Assembly: GCA_036346395.1 (NCBI GenBank)
Contig: CM070604.1
Location: 806,001-870,000 of the forward strand
Direction of reading: 5' to 3'
From: Hsuehochloa calcarea
Lineage: Eukaryota; Streptophyta; Magnoliopsida; Poales; Poaceae
Length of the DNA: 64,000 nucleotides
The translations under genes were made by a program, and so were the position numbers. Below the pieces are notes generated by a model. That model was given only the letters and a program-made list of their open reading frames with translations, did no database searches and had not been told where the DNA came from. This document shows positions 1 to 9,874 of this stretch, piece by piece. Positions within the stretch are counted from its first letter, which is position 1; every line of letters begins with the position of its first letter.

Positions 1-1883
1 CCGACCAGCTCGCGTGCCTCGTCCTTGACTACGCCCCTAAGGGCTGCCTCTACTTCAGAAACGGACGGATCCGCACCGGCATGGTTGAAAATAGATGGAT
101 CCAGTATCGGATCGGGAGGTGGCAGTGGGGGTGTGACGATGATTAAAATATCTATGTATTACTTTCATACATAATTAAAATACCATATGCCTTCATGGCC
201 ATAACCCCTAAGGCTAACTACCTCTATGGTCGTAAGGATTTCAGATGTTACTTATATGTACTCTGGTCGGACGAGGTCCTGTACTTAGTCCATGACCAGA
301 TGACTGCTCGTAAAAGTCTTCAACTGGTATCTAGATCTAACTCCAAGTATATTCTTACCGTGTGATGAATGAAACACATGTCATATTTGCTCCATACCAC
401 GCGGCGGTTCATAGTCTTAAGACACTGACAACAACTACCATACGGTTGAGTGTCTCGCAGACGCTAACCGACGTCCAGTTACTGTTTCACTAACAACAAC
501 TGTCCCTCCGACCAGACGTGTCACTTCTAACATGCATCTTCTCCAAGAGTAACTGTCATCTCTTCGTTGATTATTTAAAGACGGATCACGGAAGAACAAA
601 AGCATCGGATTGAGGCATCGCAATCAACACTAGATTCATGTTTCAACTCTGATTCAATAGCATAGCAAGCATTACGCTCAGTGTAATTAGGATTAGTCTA
701 CCACCTTGTTGAAGGCACCCCTTGTAAAGGATCCAGTTTATAACAATAAAGAGTAACCTCATTCTCTCCCAAGAACTTTTTGTCATTTTCTCTGTTTTAT
801 TTCATAAGATCAGCGACTTGATCGTCGACAGGGTGGGAGGGGAGGAGAAGGGCAGCTCATGCGCTCCGTCACCGAGAGGCGGCGCAGAGCTGAGGGAGGG
901 GAGGAGACTGTCGGTGGGGAGTTCGTGGAGAGAGAATAAAGAGATGGGGAATAGGAGAGGAAGAAGAAGATTGAATGGAAAGAGAAAGAAGAAGGGCAAT
1001 GTAGTCTTTTTGACCATCACTTAACAGCCAACTCGCCGAGAACTGACGGAAAGCGGCAAAAACAGGATGCGGGTTGAGATCCGATGGCAATGAAGGGAGG
1101 ACGGTTTTGCGATGACATTTTAGAGACTCGGTAACTTTAAGTGGCAAATAAGGAATTAATCCAATTAAATATGATTATTTTCATTCATTTTTAGAATAAA
1201 AAATACTACTATTTAATTCATTTACATAATTAAGAAATAATTTTTAATAATTTTAGTGGATGTATCGGGCATTTTTTGGGCTTTGGACCAGGCCAACTGG
1301 CCCAAAATCAAGGCCCAAGACCGACCTGACCCGAGCAAAAACAATGGGCTGGACCTACTGGTCCGAGCTGCTCATGGGCACTGTCGGTGGGTGTTGAACT
1401 AGAGCACTTTGCAAAGGTCGATGAACCCACCGGGTATAAAGACAGCTGGTGAAATTTGAACACGTCGGGCAACCAAAATTTAAATCAACGTTATAATTAA
1501 AATTGTCATGTGAAATTTGAACTTGGATACCTAACATTTGGGGTTGACGTCGTTAATAACTAACAAAATTAGCCGGCCAGATATTTCGATACACATGTGT
1601 TTATTTGATTTCGAAAATGCAGTTATATTTGCTGTACAAATCTAATTACTGTGATTGAGAATACAGTTATATTTGTTAATATCTGTGTATGATTAATATG
1701 GACTCTTAAATCTGGCCTCGGAAATATGTGTGGTAGGTATTCATTATCCTTTTCTCTCGTCTCAATAATGAGAGAATTTTTAGGATATTTTTTTCTCTCT
1801 CTCTCTTTTATGGATTATTATGGGTGCGAATTTGTTGCCCCGAAGACGAAGACGAAGGGAAAGCGGTGTAAAAGGACACTTAC
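1..1883. other. No recognised gene; short open frame at left edge
   Basis: No gene could be assigned here. Positions 3-146 are open in one plus-strand frame that enters from the left edge and stops at TAA (144-146). It reads like the end of an exon (contains LACLVLDYAPKGCLYF) but I do not recognise the family. The rest is AT-rich. I searched the minus strand for the missing last exons of the aspartic protease that ends at 1884 and found none. Confidence 0.4.
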
Positions 1884-3180
1884 ATTGGAGGTGAGCTGTG
1901 TGTAAGCCGGGTCGCTGAGGTACGTGAATGACGTGCCGGAGTCCACAACCGCGGCGAATCCCACCGGCAAAGACTTGCTCCCGACTTTCATCGACGTGAT
2001 GCTGATGTTGTACATTGGGCTGCACGCACGCACGGATTTTTGTGTGTTGGGTTGGTCGATGCATGTGTTGGAACTAGCTAGCAAGCATCAATTTATTCTG
2101 GATTTTTGGAACTGGATCACCGATGAACAAGTGATAGAGCACTCAACTGTGTGTCGCTGACGATGAATGGCGTCTCGGGCTGGCCCCGGCTGCCGGCGTC
2201 GCCGAAGTTGATCCGGCCGACGCCGTCGCGGCTGAAGCACATGGAGAAGCTGTTGGACGCCACGAGGCCGCTGCTGGCTAGCATGTTCGGCACGGAGACC
2301 TTGTCCATGCCGAGCCCCAGAAGGCCGTCCGCAGCCGCGCCCTGCAGTAGCAAGCCTGTCTGCTCCTGCCCGCACCCGAACACGATGGGGAACTTCACCA
2401 CCTCGCCGGCGGAGCCGCCGCCCTGCTTCTCCCTGGTGAGGTAGAGGACGTCCTCCACGAGCACCCCCGAGGAGGAGGTGTTGGCGGACACGTACTTGAC
2501 GGTGTAGGGGCAGCTGCTGTTGCGCGTGGCGCAGGCGTTGGGCAGCTCGCAGAGCCCGTGCTCGCAGGTCACCGCTTTGCTCGTCGACGACTGCCTCGGG
2601 CTGTACGGCCGGAGCTCGGGCCCGCCCCGCACCGTGGTGTTGTCGATGGGCGCGCAATGCTTGCAGTCGCAGGGCACCCAGAAAAGGTTGCTGCCGGTGT
2701 CGAGCGCCACCAGGAACGTCGCGTTCGGCGTGCCCAGCGCCACCTCCGCGTAGTGCAAGCTGCAACAAATCGATACAAGCTCTGTTCTTGATTTCGTCTT
2801 TGGACCACGACGGATCGAATCTTTCAACAATGCTAATTAATCAGTGGCACGCGAGAACAGAGTTGCAGGCCGTACGATCCGTTGGCGAGGAAGGTGGCGT
2901 TGCCGTCGGCGAAGGTGAGGAGGCTGTTGCCATCGGCGAGCCTGCGGTGGGCGAAGAGGGCGCGGTCGTGACGGGACAGCGCGGAGTAGTACTCAGGCGA
3001 GCCTTCCCCTGCCTCGGGCCACCACGCGCCGGGGTGTCCCCGCGCCTCCGCCCAGCGCCGGACCACCGGGGAGAACCGGTGGTGGAGGTTGAACCCCAGG
3101 CCGGACGCCTCGCCGGCGGCAAGCAACGCAACGACGGCGACAGCGAGGAGGAGGTCGCGGTAGTGGTTGGAGTGAGCCAT
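1884..3180 (-). CDS. A1-family aspartic protease, 3'-truncated
   Basis: Pepsin-like aspartic endopeptidase of the plant aspartic-proteinase-like group. Three exons fit splice sites and phase: 3180-2876 (ATG, hydrophobic signal peptide LLLAVAVVALLAAGEA, propeptide), 2759-2148 and 2019-1884. Exon 1 to 2 joins as NGS-LHYAEV and exon 2 to 3 as SDTH-PMYNIS. Both catalytic motifs are visible: DTGSNLFW in exon 2 and DSGTSF in exon 3. Exon 3 ends at QLTSN before a good GTAAGT donor, but the C-terminal part that family members normally have (roughly 150 residues with the last conserved cysteines) was not found between 1 and 1883. Either the following intron is longer than 1.9 kb or the gene has lost its 3' end. 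The frame is otherwise unbroken. A second ATG at 3219 is in frame; 3180 was chosen because it directly precedes the signal peptide. Confidence 0.8.
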
Positions 3181-3580
3181 GAGGAGAGCCGTGCAGGGGC
3201 AGCAAGATGGTTTGTGCACATAACATCGATCTTAAGAGGAGGAGGAGGAGAAAGAGTCATGGTGGTGACCGATGAGCAAGTCAAAGTCTTCTGTGCCTTC
3301 GTCAACGGTGGGGAGGTAGAGGGCGCACTTCGTAGGCGACCGGAGGAGGAAGGAAGGGAAGTGATTTTTCACGAGCATCACGTGTCCTCACGTAGTCTAG
3401 TACTCGTAACCCCTTGTTTCAGTTTGTGCTTTAGCAATAGCTCTTGTAGGTCCACAATTTCATTTAATAGATCGGGAGTGTTAACACAGAAAATACTGTA
3501 TACCTCTATTGTTGCTAGTTACAATTGACGAATATATGGATGTCTCTAGACAACAAAATTATGCCAGACGTTTTTTCCCC

Positions 3581-3589
3581 CTTGTAATT
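3581..3589 (+). repeat. Target-site duplication, left (small MULE)
   Basis: The 9 bases CTTGTAATT lie directly outside the left terminal repeat and recur exactly at 7904-7912 outside the right one. Nine base pairs is the usual target-site duplication of Mutator-like elements. Confidence 0.7.
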
Positions 3590-3975
3590 CGACTCTTTTG
3601 GTAATTAAGCACATTTTGAGTCACCGTTACCGCAGGGTGACCGTGCGGCAACGCCGAGCCGCCGCCATGTGTCTCCGCCAGCCCACAGCCCACCACTTGT
3701 CGCCTCCTCAGCTGTTGCCGAACAGTGACCACGCGGCAACGACAATGGCCGAGGGGGCGACACATGTCCAGTTAGTTAGGCCTTGGGCTAGGGTTAGGCT
3801 GAAATTGTTAAGAATTTAAAAATATAACAAGTGAGTTCAAAAAATTATGAAATTTTTGTGGAGCCTCTTGACATCGTGTACTTGCTTGTGCAAAATTTGT
3901 TATAATTTTATTCGTTCAGAATTTTTCTCGATATTTCGTATAAGTGTCTTGTTTGTGCGAATTTGTACAAATAGA
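3590..3975 (+). repeat. Left TIR of small MULE
   Basis: Matches the reverse complement of 7530-7903 with many small differences. Strongest identity is at 3638-3660 and 3755-3960. The copies have diverged, which suggests an old insertion. Confidence 0.7.
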
Positions 3976-4269
3976 AAATGAACTACAAAAATTATGAATT
4001 TTGTTTTGAAGTCTCCTCACTCAGTGGACTTGATTGTATAATGTTTCGGTAATTTTATATATATTCTGGTATTGTCTCAAAAATTTAGGATTTAAGTCGC
4101 GAAAATTTTGATTTTAGGTTTCAGAAATTAGGATTTCATGACTTCATGTGACTTGGAATGCATGGAACAAAAAACTACATTGCGATACAATATGGCGTAG
4201 CAGTACACACATAACTACCAAAATACGCGTACAAATATAGCAAAACAAATTCGCATAACACGCGATACC

Positions 4270-6935
4270 ATATGGCTCACTCATCTGAGACACTACTCTC
4301 TGCCTGCTGCGGCTGCGTCCGCGTGCCTTGTTTTGCGCCGAGTATGACCCGTGGAATACGTCCATCTGTCCGAAGAGCACTTGTCGGTTCGGAGGGGCTA
4401 CGGAGACCGTTGAGGCGGAGGTGGACCAGTAGGCGCAGAGTCTGGTAGACGTACATGTCGTCATGATGAGCCATGCCGACCTGGGGGACACCTTCGAAGA
4501 ATTCATCCACGATGGAGTCTATAAAATCACTCCGAGGGTACGATGCCTGCAACTCCAGTTACGCGGATGAGCTCTGGCCTTAGACGTACGGGATTCCCGC
4601 ATACCGGGAGGAGCTCTGGCCTTAAATGTACGGCGGGGCAGCAAACTTGGATGAGCTCTGCCTTTGAATGTACGGTGGGGCAGCGAACCCGAAGGAGCTC
4701 TGCCCTGCGTACGCTCCAAACCCTGATTGCCATTGTTCGTACCCTGGCGTCGTGTATTGCTCCCTGACAGGAGCTGGGAGGCCCGTATCATCATCATCAG
4801 TCGACGTGAACTGGTCGTCACCACCATGGCCAACTGAAGGCTGCAAGACATAACGATGTTAGTACAAATAAACACCATGTACGTAAACTGAGAACCTCGT
4901 ACCTCCCGGATATGCAGTGCACATAACTGAGGGGGAGCGCCAGTCTATGTACCGGGTACGGACAACAAAAGTGATTCATCCCGATGGACCTACGGCGGGA
5001 GAACAACATGATGTTAGCAGAACGTAAGGCGTAACAAAAAAAAACTAAACTTAGATTTGTACATAACAACTTACCTCCCCGCCGACCTGGCACGCGGATG
5101 ATCGACGGGGAACGCTACGATGCCTGCTGGACTCGCTAGGTTGTGGTGACCTAGTGGGTGAGAACGCCCCCCTACTTGGTGCCCGATGCGCAAGATGTCG
5201 TCCGTCGAACGACCGCATATTATTATCTTCTTCATCTCCGTCGAGATGTGCTTTAAAATTTTATATATCCCGCTGGGATTCTATCTGGGCTGCAGAGGCC
5301 GGCCTCCGATGCGCTATTGACACGATGTGCCCGCTCCAATTGTAGTGACATACATAACAGGTTCATTAATGAAGAGTACAATATCATCAACCACTCGACC
5401 AGAGGTTTGTAAGTGTCTTACGGCGTCGTCGCGCCGCGAAACACTGTAACGATCGAATGAGCGGCGGAGGCTCTGGTCATGTGTCTCCTTTGTCACCAGC
5501 TCTAGGCTCTCCGGTGGAGGAATTGTGAGTCTTGCGTGTGTCCGCGGCACGTACCACTCCATGTATGCACCATATGTCTCAGGGTCATACGGACGCAGGG
5601 CATGCAACACATCCAAGTGTGCCCTCTCTATTCATGCCGTAGTCCACTCGTGTTGGACCGGGCGACAATCCTGAGTATACCCAACCTGCCTCGATCGCCT
5701 GCATTTCTGGAAGGATTGGTGTTACAAAAGAAGATGTAAGAACTGTAGGTATTACTCGGATGAAGTTTGATACGGCTCAGGGCAGGGGCCTGCCATCCGG
5801 GGGGCACAACCTGGTGTGCACCAATCTATTGCATTACACGTTGCACCGCTTAAGACTCTACCATATGTGCGAACACCAGGTGGCAGTTCGTCGTCAACAG
5901 CGGAACGTCCCAGATGCATTGCATCGACAGTCCGTGCGGCACTACCATGCGCACGAACTGTGGATACCATGAATTCCACATGATGTCGCTCTCATGCAAC
6001 GACTCAAACTCATTGTGGTACAACAAGTAGCACCTCACCAGTCTTTCGCTGGCCCAGCACACACGTGCAGCAGTTCACCGTAAGCCCATAGTGGGCCAGT
6101 CTATCTGATCATGTGGGACAGGGTATGGGTGCACTGCTATCTCGATGATCGACCACCCAACAAGAAAGTGCTCCCAACTCCACAACTGCAGGAGCACATA
6201 ACAGATGGCCATGTTGTTACCAGCGGTGCCGCACCGCGAAGCGTCACACAACTGTCGGTATGTGGCGCAAATGACGGCTGATCCCCAGCTATACTGAGGC
6301 ATCGATGCAGCCTCCGCCTCAACCAAAGACTCGGCGACGCGAATGAAGCCGGGGTAGCAAAAATCACATTGTGTGATTGGAAACAGGACCCAACCAAAGA
6401 GCTAGAGAAGGTAAGCAACGAGGTATATCCTAACGACCTCGTGAGGTGCACCTTGCAGACACTGACTGAACTGCCTCAGCCAAGCCAGGGGACACCACGT
6501 ATACGCTCCGGGAGAAGTCGGCCGAACCACTGCTCCAGCTTGGCTTTCCAGTCCGCACCTGGAGGGCCCGGAACAAGTGGCTCACCCCGAATCGAGAGAC
6601 CGGTCAAGAGCGAGACGTCTTGTAGGGTGGCTGTCATCTCACCCCACAAGTAGAAGGTGTGCATCTCGGGCCTCTACTTGTCGATAAGTGCTGACAGCAA
6701 GCTGGCATCTAGGGTGAACTGGCGTCCGACGGAGACCAACTTTGCAAGGGGCAACAAGCTTGTGTCCCGGAGGATCGGGATGTAGCGATCGTCCAGCTCG
6801 CAGTAATCCCTCCCAGCCGGAAGTAGCAGGAGTGAAGGGCCATTGGCGTCACCAGCGATCCACAATTTGCACCGGTGGTCTTCATTGTAGAAGCATTCCA
6901 GAAGCTCCGGTAGAGACATAGCTTGCAACACATAG
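4270..6935 (-). pseudogene. Plant mobile domain (PMD) gene, decayed
   Basis: PMD genes (also annotated as aminotransferase-like or PP7-long-form-like) occur as host genes such as MAIN/MAIL1 and as passengers of transposons. Reading the minus strand: the N-terminal exon (6933-6674) has LDDRYIPILRDTSLLPLAKL, then LWGEMTATLQDVSLLTGL (6664-6476), WGSAVICATYRQLCDA (6326-6240), LLQLWSWEHFLVG, FESLHESDIMWNSWYP (6062-5850), YMEWYVPRTHARL (5616-5314) and a Gln/Ser-rich C-terminal part (4850-4270). Breaks: an in-frame TAG after LSALIDK where the second copy in this window has a Trp codon, and a frameshift after GVPWLG. The order of blocks matches the PMD gene at 46.9-49.4 kb. Function is therefore presumed lost. 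Confidence 0.75.
4546..4705 (-). repeat. ~54-bp tandem repeat in PMD C-terminal exon
   Basis: About three to four imperfect units, each with GAGCTCTG followed by a version of TGTACGG(C/T)GGGGCAGC on the plus strand. Read on the coding strand they give repeated Gln-Ser-Ser and FAAPPYI blocks (for example SSFGFAAPPYI, SSSKFAAPPYI). Confidence 0.6.
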
Positions 6936-7529
6936 AATAGAGGGAATATTAAAGAGAAGGTGTCTAATGATAATAAAAGATTGTAAATTAAACATGCTAG
7001 TTTTTTTTTATTGCAGAGTAGTTTTCGTGGGGTGATAAGCTACATGTTAAACTAGCATAATTAGATTATACTACTCTGTTTTTCAGTGATGCATTTATTA
7101 TTATTTGATTTCGCTTTACGACCAAACTAACACTACAAATTAACATGCACTAATTTATTTATTAATTACTAATTATTTCGTAACTAATAAACACTGTAAA
7201 TTAAAGATTACGACCAAACTACCTGTGAACGACGGCGGTTAATAACGTTGAAATATCTCCAAAAATATAATCGACGGAGCAAGAGAGCAAGCGAGCGACT
7301 GCGGAATGAAATCGCGCTTGGTTGGTCCAATTTATAGACGCTGCGGGAGGGAATCCTTATCCCACATGCGCTAATTAAGCTATGCATTTCGGGGAGATAA
7401 AGATTTGATGGATGAGATAATGAGGCGACGAGATGACAAGTGATTGATGCTTTCGGTGGAAAAGAAAGGCAGATGGAGGGATGACCTCATTCAGATGTTT
7501 TGGCAAACAACACGTGGTACAGATTTCTG

Positions 7530-7903
7530 TTGATTTTTTTATTCTCGCACAAACAGGACACTTATACGAAATAACGAGAACAATTCTGAACAAATAAAAT
7601 TATAACAAATTTACACAAATAAGTACACGATGTCGGGAGGCTCCACAAAAAATTCATAATTTTTGAACTCATTTGCTATATTTTAAAATTATTAACAATT
7701 TCAGCATAACCCTAATTAACCCTAACCCTAACCCAACGGCTAACCTAACTAACTGGACATGTGTCGCCTCCTCGGCCGTTGCCACATGGTGACCGTGCGA
7801 CAACGGACACGTGGCAGCGGCTCCGGCGTTGCCGCATGGTCACCTTGTACCGTTCGTCTGTGGTTATTTTTATAAATACGTATTTAATTAGCAAAAAAAA
7901 CCT
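7530..7903 (-). repeat. Right TIR of small MULE
   Basis: Inverted partner of 3590-3975. It contains a run of CCCTAA units at 7709-7734 resembling short telomere-type repeat, which the left copy has mostly lost. Confidence 0.7.
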
Positions 7904-7912
7904 CTTGTAATT
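7904..7912 (+). repeat. Target-site duplication, right (small MULE)
   Basis: CTTGTAATT, identical to 3581-3589. Confidence 0.7.
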
Positions 7913-9536
7913 TTGAGTAGTTTGATGTTGACCATGAAAAACAATTGAAGTCTATCTAGCCAACAGACATGCAGCAGCAGTGCAGTTGGTGGATACCCTC
8001 CGAATCCAGCGCGCAATTTATATCAGATTATGGAATATAGTTCAGTGGCCTAACAGCTAACGCAATTGAGTCCAGGTACAAGAGTGGTTTCAAGAATATT
8101 GTTTTCTTGGAATCTAGGACGAACCTTGGAATTGATCAGTCCAGTTTTATCAGCAAAATCAAAGTCCCACTTATTGAAAATGGCAAGACACATGAACGTT
8201 CATACGAGGAGACATCTCATGTTTTCTACCTTCCTGGCTTTCCTTTTCTCCAACCAATGCGTGTATGGCTTATTATATATACACAGTCCAATGCTGCTAA
8301 TTTCTCCTGAGCGTTGTATTTTCAATCCGAACACACGGCGAATGTTTGCCTCCTGAGTCGGGAAAGCAGATTTTGTCCGACGAAATTATCTCAAATACTT
8401 TTTACCCAACGGTTGGTCGTTTTCGCTTTGTTCCCGAGTGTCCGTAGCACTCGGGGAATACAATACGCGATTTCTGATTGTTCAACAAGGACAACCGGAG
8501 TACCGTACAAATACCCTGGAAAGTTGGCAGTGGCCGTCCGTGGACCGGGAAGAACGCGTGGAGGGTGAAAAGTCCCAAGAAAGAAAGATGCGTGTTTCCC
8601 TGGGCGAAACGGAAGGAAAGAGACGACCGTGACAACACCACGCGTATATGACGTTAACACGCGGTCAAATGGCAAGCTAATTTATTACTTTTAGCTCGTG
8701 AATCCTCTTTCTTGTAAGAGCGGGGTGCCATCGGGAACACAAACACAGGTAGGTGGTGCGTGGCGTGGATGTAAACAGTTCGAAGGGATACGATAGTGTG
8801 TTTTATCGGTATTGGTCCAAAGACTACCTACCAATAGGGATGCAGCATGAGGCAACACTTTCTTATTCCTTTATTACTTTTAATTGATTCGGTTACAATT
8901 TTATTGATTTTGACTCACAGTGATCAATTCATCTTTAGCAATGAATTTGAGATCAGGCCCATGGATTTTACCTGACCTGACGGGGCCTAATCCAACAATA
9001 AACATGGATCAAATAGAGCTGGAAGCATCCGGCCCAATAAGACGTGCCATTCATTCATAGCTATCCAATTCAGTTTTGGAAAACCCCATTGGGCCTAAGC
9101 CTACGGAGTCTTTAAAGAAAAAGAAACGGTAGCAAGCAAGCAAGGATGGCGATGCAGGAGGGCACTGCCGGCTGCCGTCTCACAGCTCACACGTGAAAAT
9201 GGCAATCGAGGCAGATACAGGAGTAGCAAGGATGATGATGCGGATGCGGATGCCATCAGTTTCACTAATGACTTCAGAGCTGATCTAGCAGCGGCATATG
9301 ATATGGTCCACAAAAGATACCCATTTCGCTCCCTTCACGGAACCACCACCGCCACCACCACCACCACCACCAGCAAAGGCCGCCGTCTCTACTCGATCCA
9401 TTGCAGTGCAGTGCAGTGCATGTGCATGTGCTCTCTCTCTCTCTCTCTACGTCGGTGACAGCAACTGATCAGCGATAAAGAATTAGCAGCCTCGATCGGT
9501 AGCTAGTCTCACAGCTCATTTTGCTCGCGAAACAGA

Positions 9537-9613
9537 CAAAGAGATGACGAGGTTTTGTGTGAGCTCATGGCCTGGTGATCGATGCTCACACGCAAAACCT
9601 CATCATCTCTTTG
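9537..9613. other. Near-perfect short hairpin, MIRNA-like
   Basis: The 28-nt arm at 9537-9564 (begins CAAAGAGATGACGAGG) pairs with 9584-9613 (ends CATCATCTCTTTG) with one mismatch and a two-base bulge around a ~19-nt loop. This is the size and shape of a compact plant MIRNA stem-loop, but I do not recognise a known miRNA in either arm. It could also be a foldback transposon scrap; a MITE starts immediately to its right. Confidence 0.45.
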
Positions 9614-9617
9614 TATG

Positions 9618-9874
9618 GGGAACGTATTTAGTGTTAATGGATAATTCAGTACTAAGGTGCTAATACCAATCTTTATCGTTAGATCTGAATTAAACAATCA
9701 AGATTAATGCGAGCTCCCACCTCTAAACCATTTAATCACTTTGCATGCTCCCACCTTCAATGCACTTTTATTAATGCGTCCTCATTAAACACCATGCATG
9801 CTCCCACCTCCAACGGTCAAGATTGGTATTAACACCTTAGCACTGAATTACCCATTAGCACTAGATACGTTCCC
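9618..9874. mobile_element. MITE, ~257 bp, with long terminal inverted repeats
   Basis: The left end GGGAACGTATTTAGTG and following ~60 bp, including ATTCAGTACTAAGGTG and AATACCAATCTT, recur inverted at the right end (about 9815-9874). No coding capacity. No convincing target duplication could be seen, so the superfamily is not assigned. A partial relative lies at 54483-54540. Confidence 0.65.

Larger units (their letters stand above)
3590..7903. mobile_element. Mutator-like element (4.3 kb) carrying a PMD gene
   Basis: Two long inverted copies of about 375-385 bp bound this segment (3590-3975 and 7530-7903). They share GACCGTGCGGCAACGCC-type and ACATGTCCAGTTAGTTAGG motifs, the stretch around GTGGAGCCTC, and TTCGTATAAGTGTC in opposite orientation. 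A 9-bp direct repeat (CTTGTAATT) flanks both ends. Long TIRs plus a 9-bp duplication are the signature of MULEs. The interior holds a degenerate plant-mobile-domain gene on the minus strand. No transposase reading frame was recognised, so the element is probably non-autonomous. The exact outer end of the TIR is less certain because the first ~60 bp match poorly. Confidence 0.75.

Noticed and set aside
3..146. Open frame at the left edge considered as the missing aspartic protease C-terminus
   Set aside because: It is on the opposite strand to the protease and lacks its motifs.
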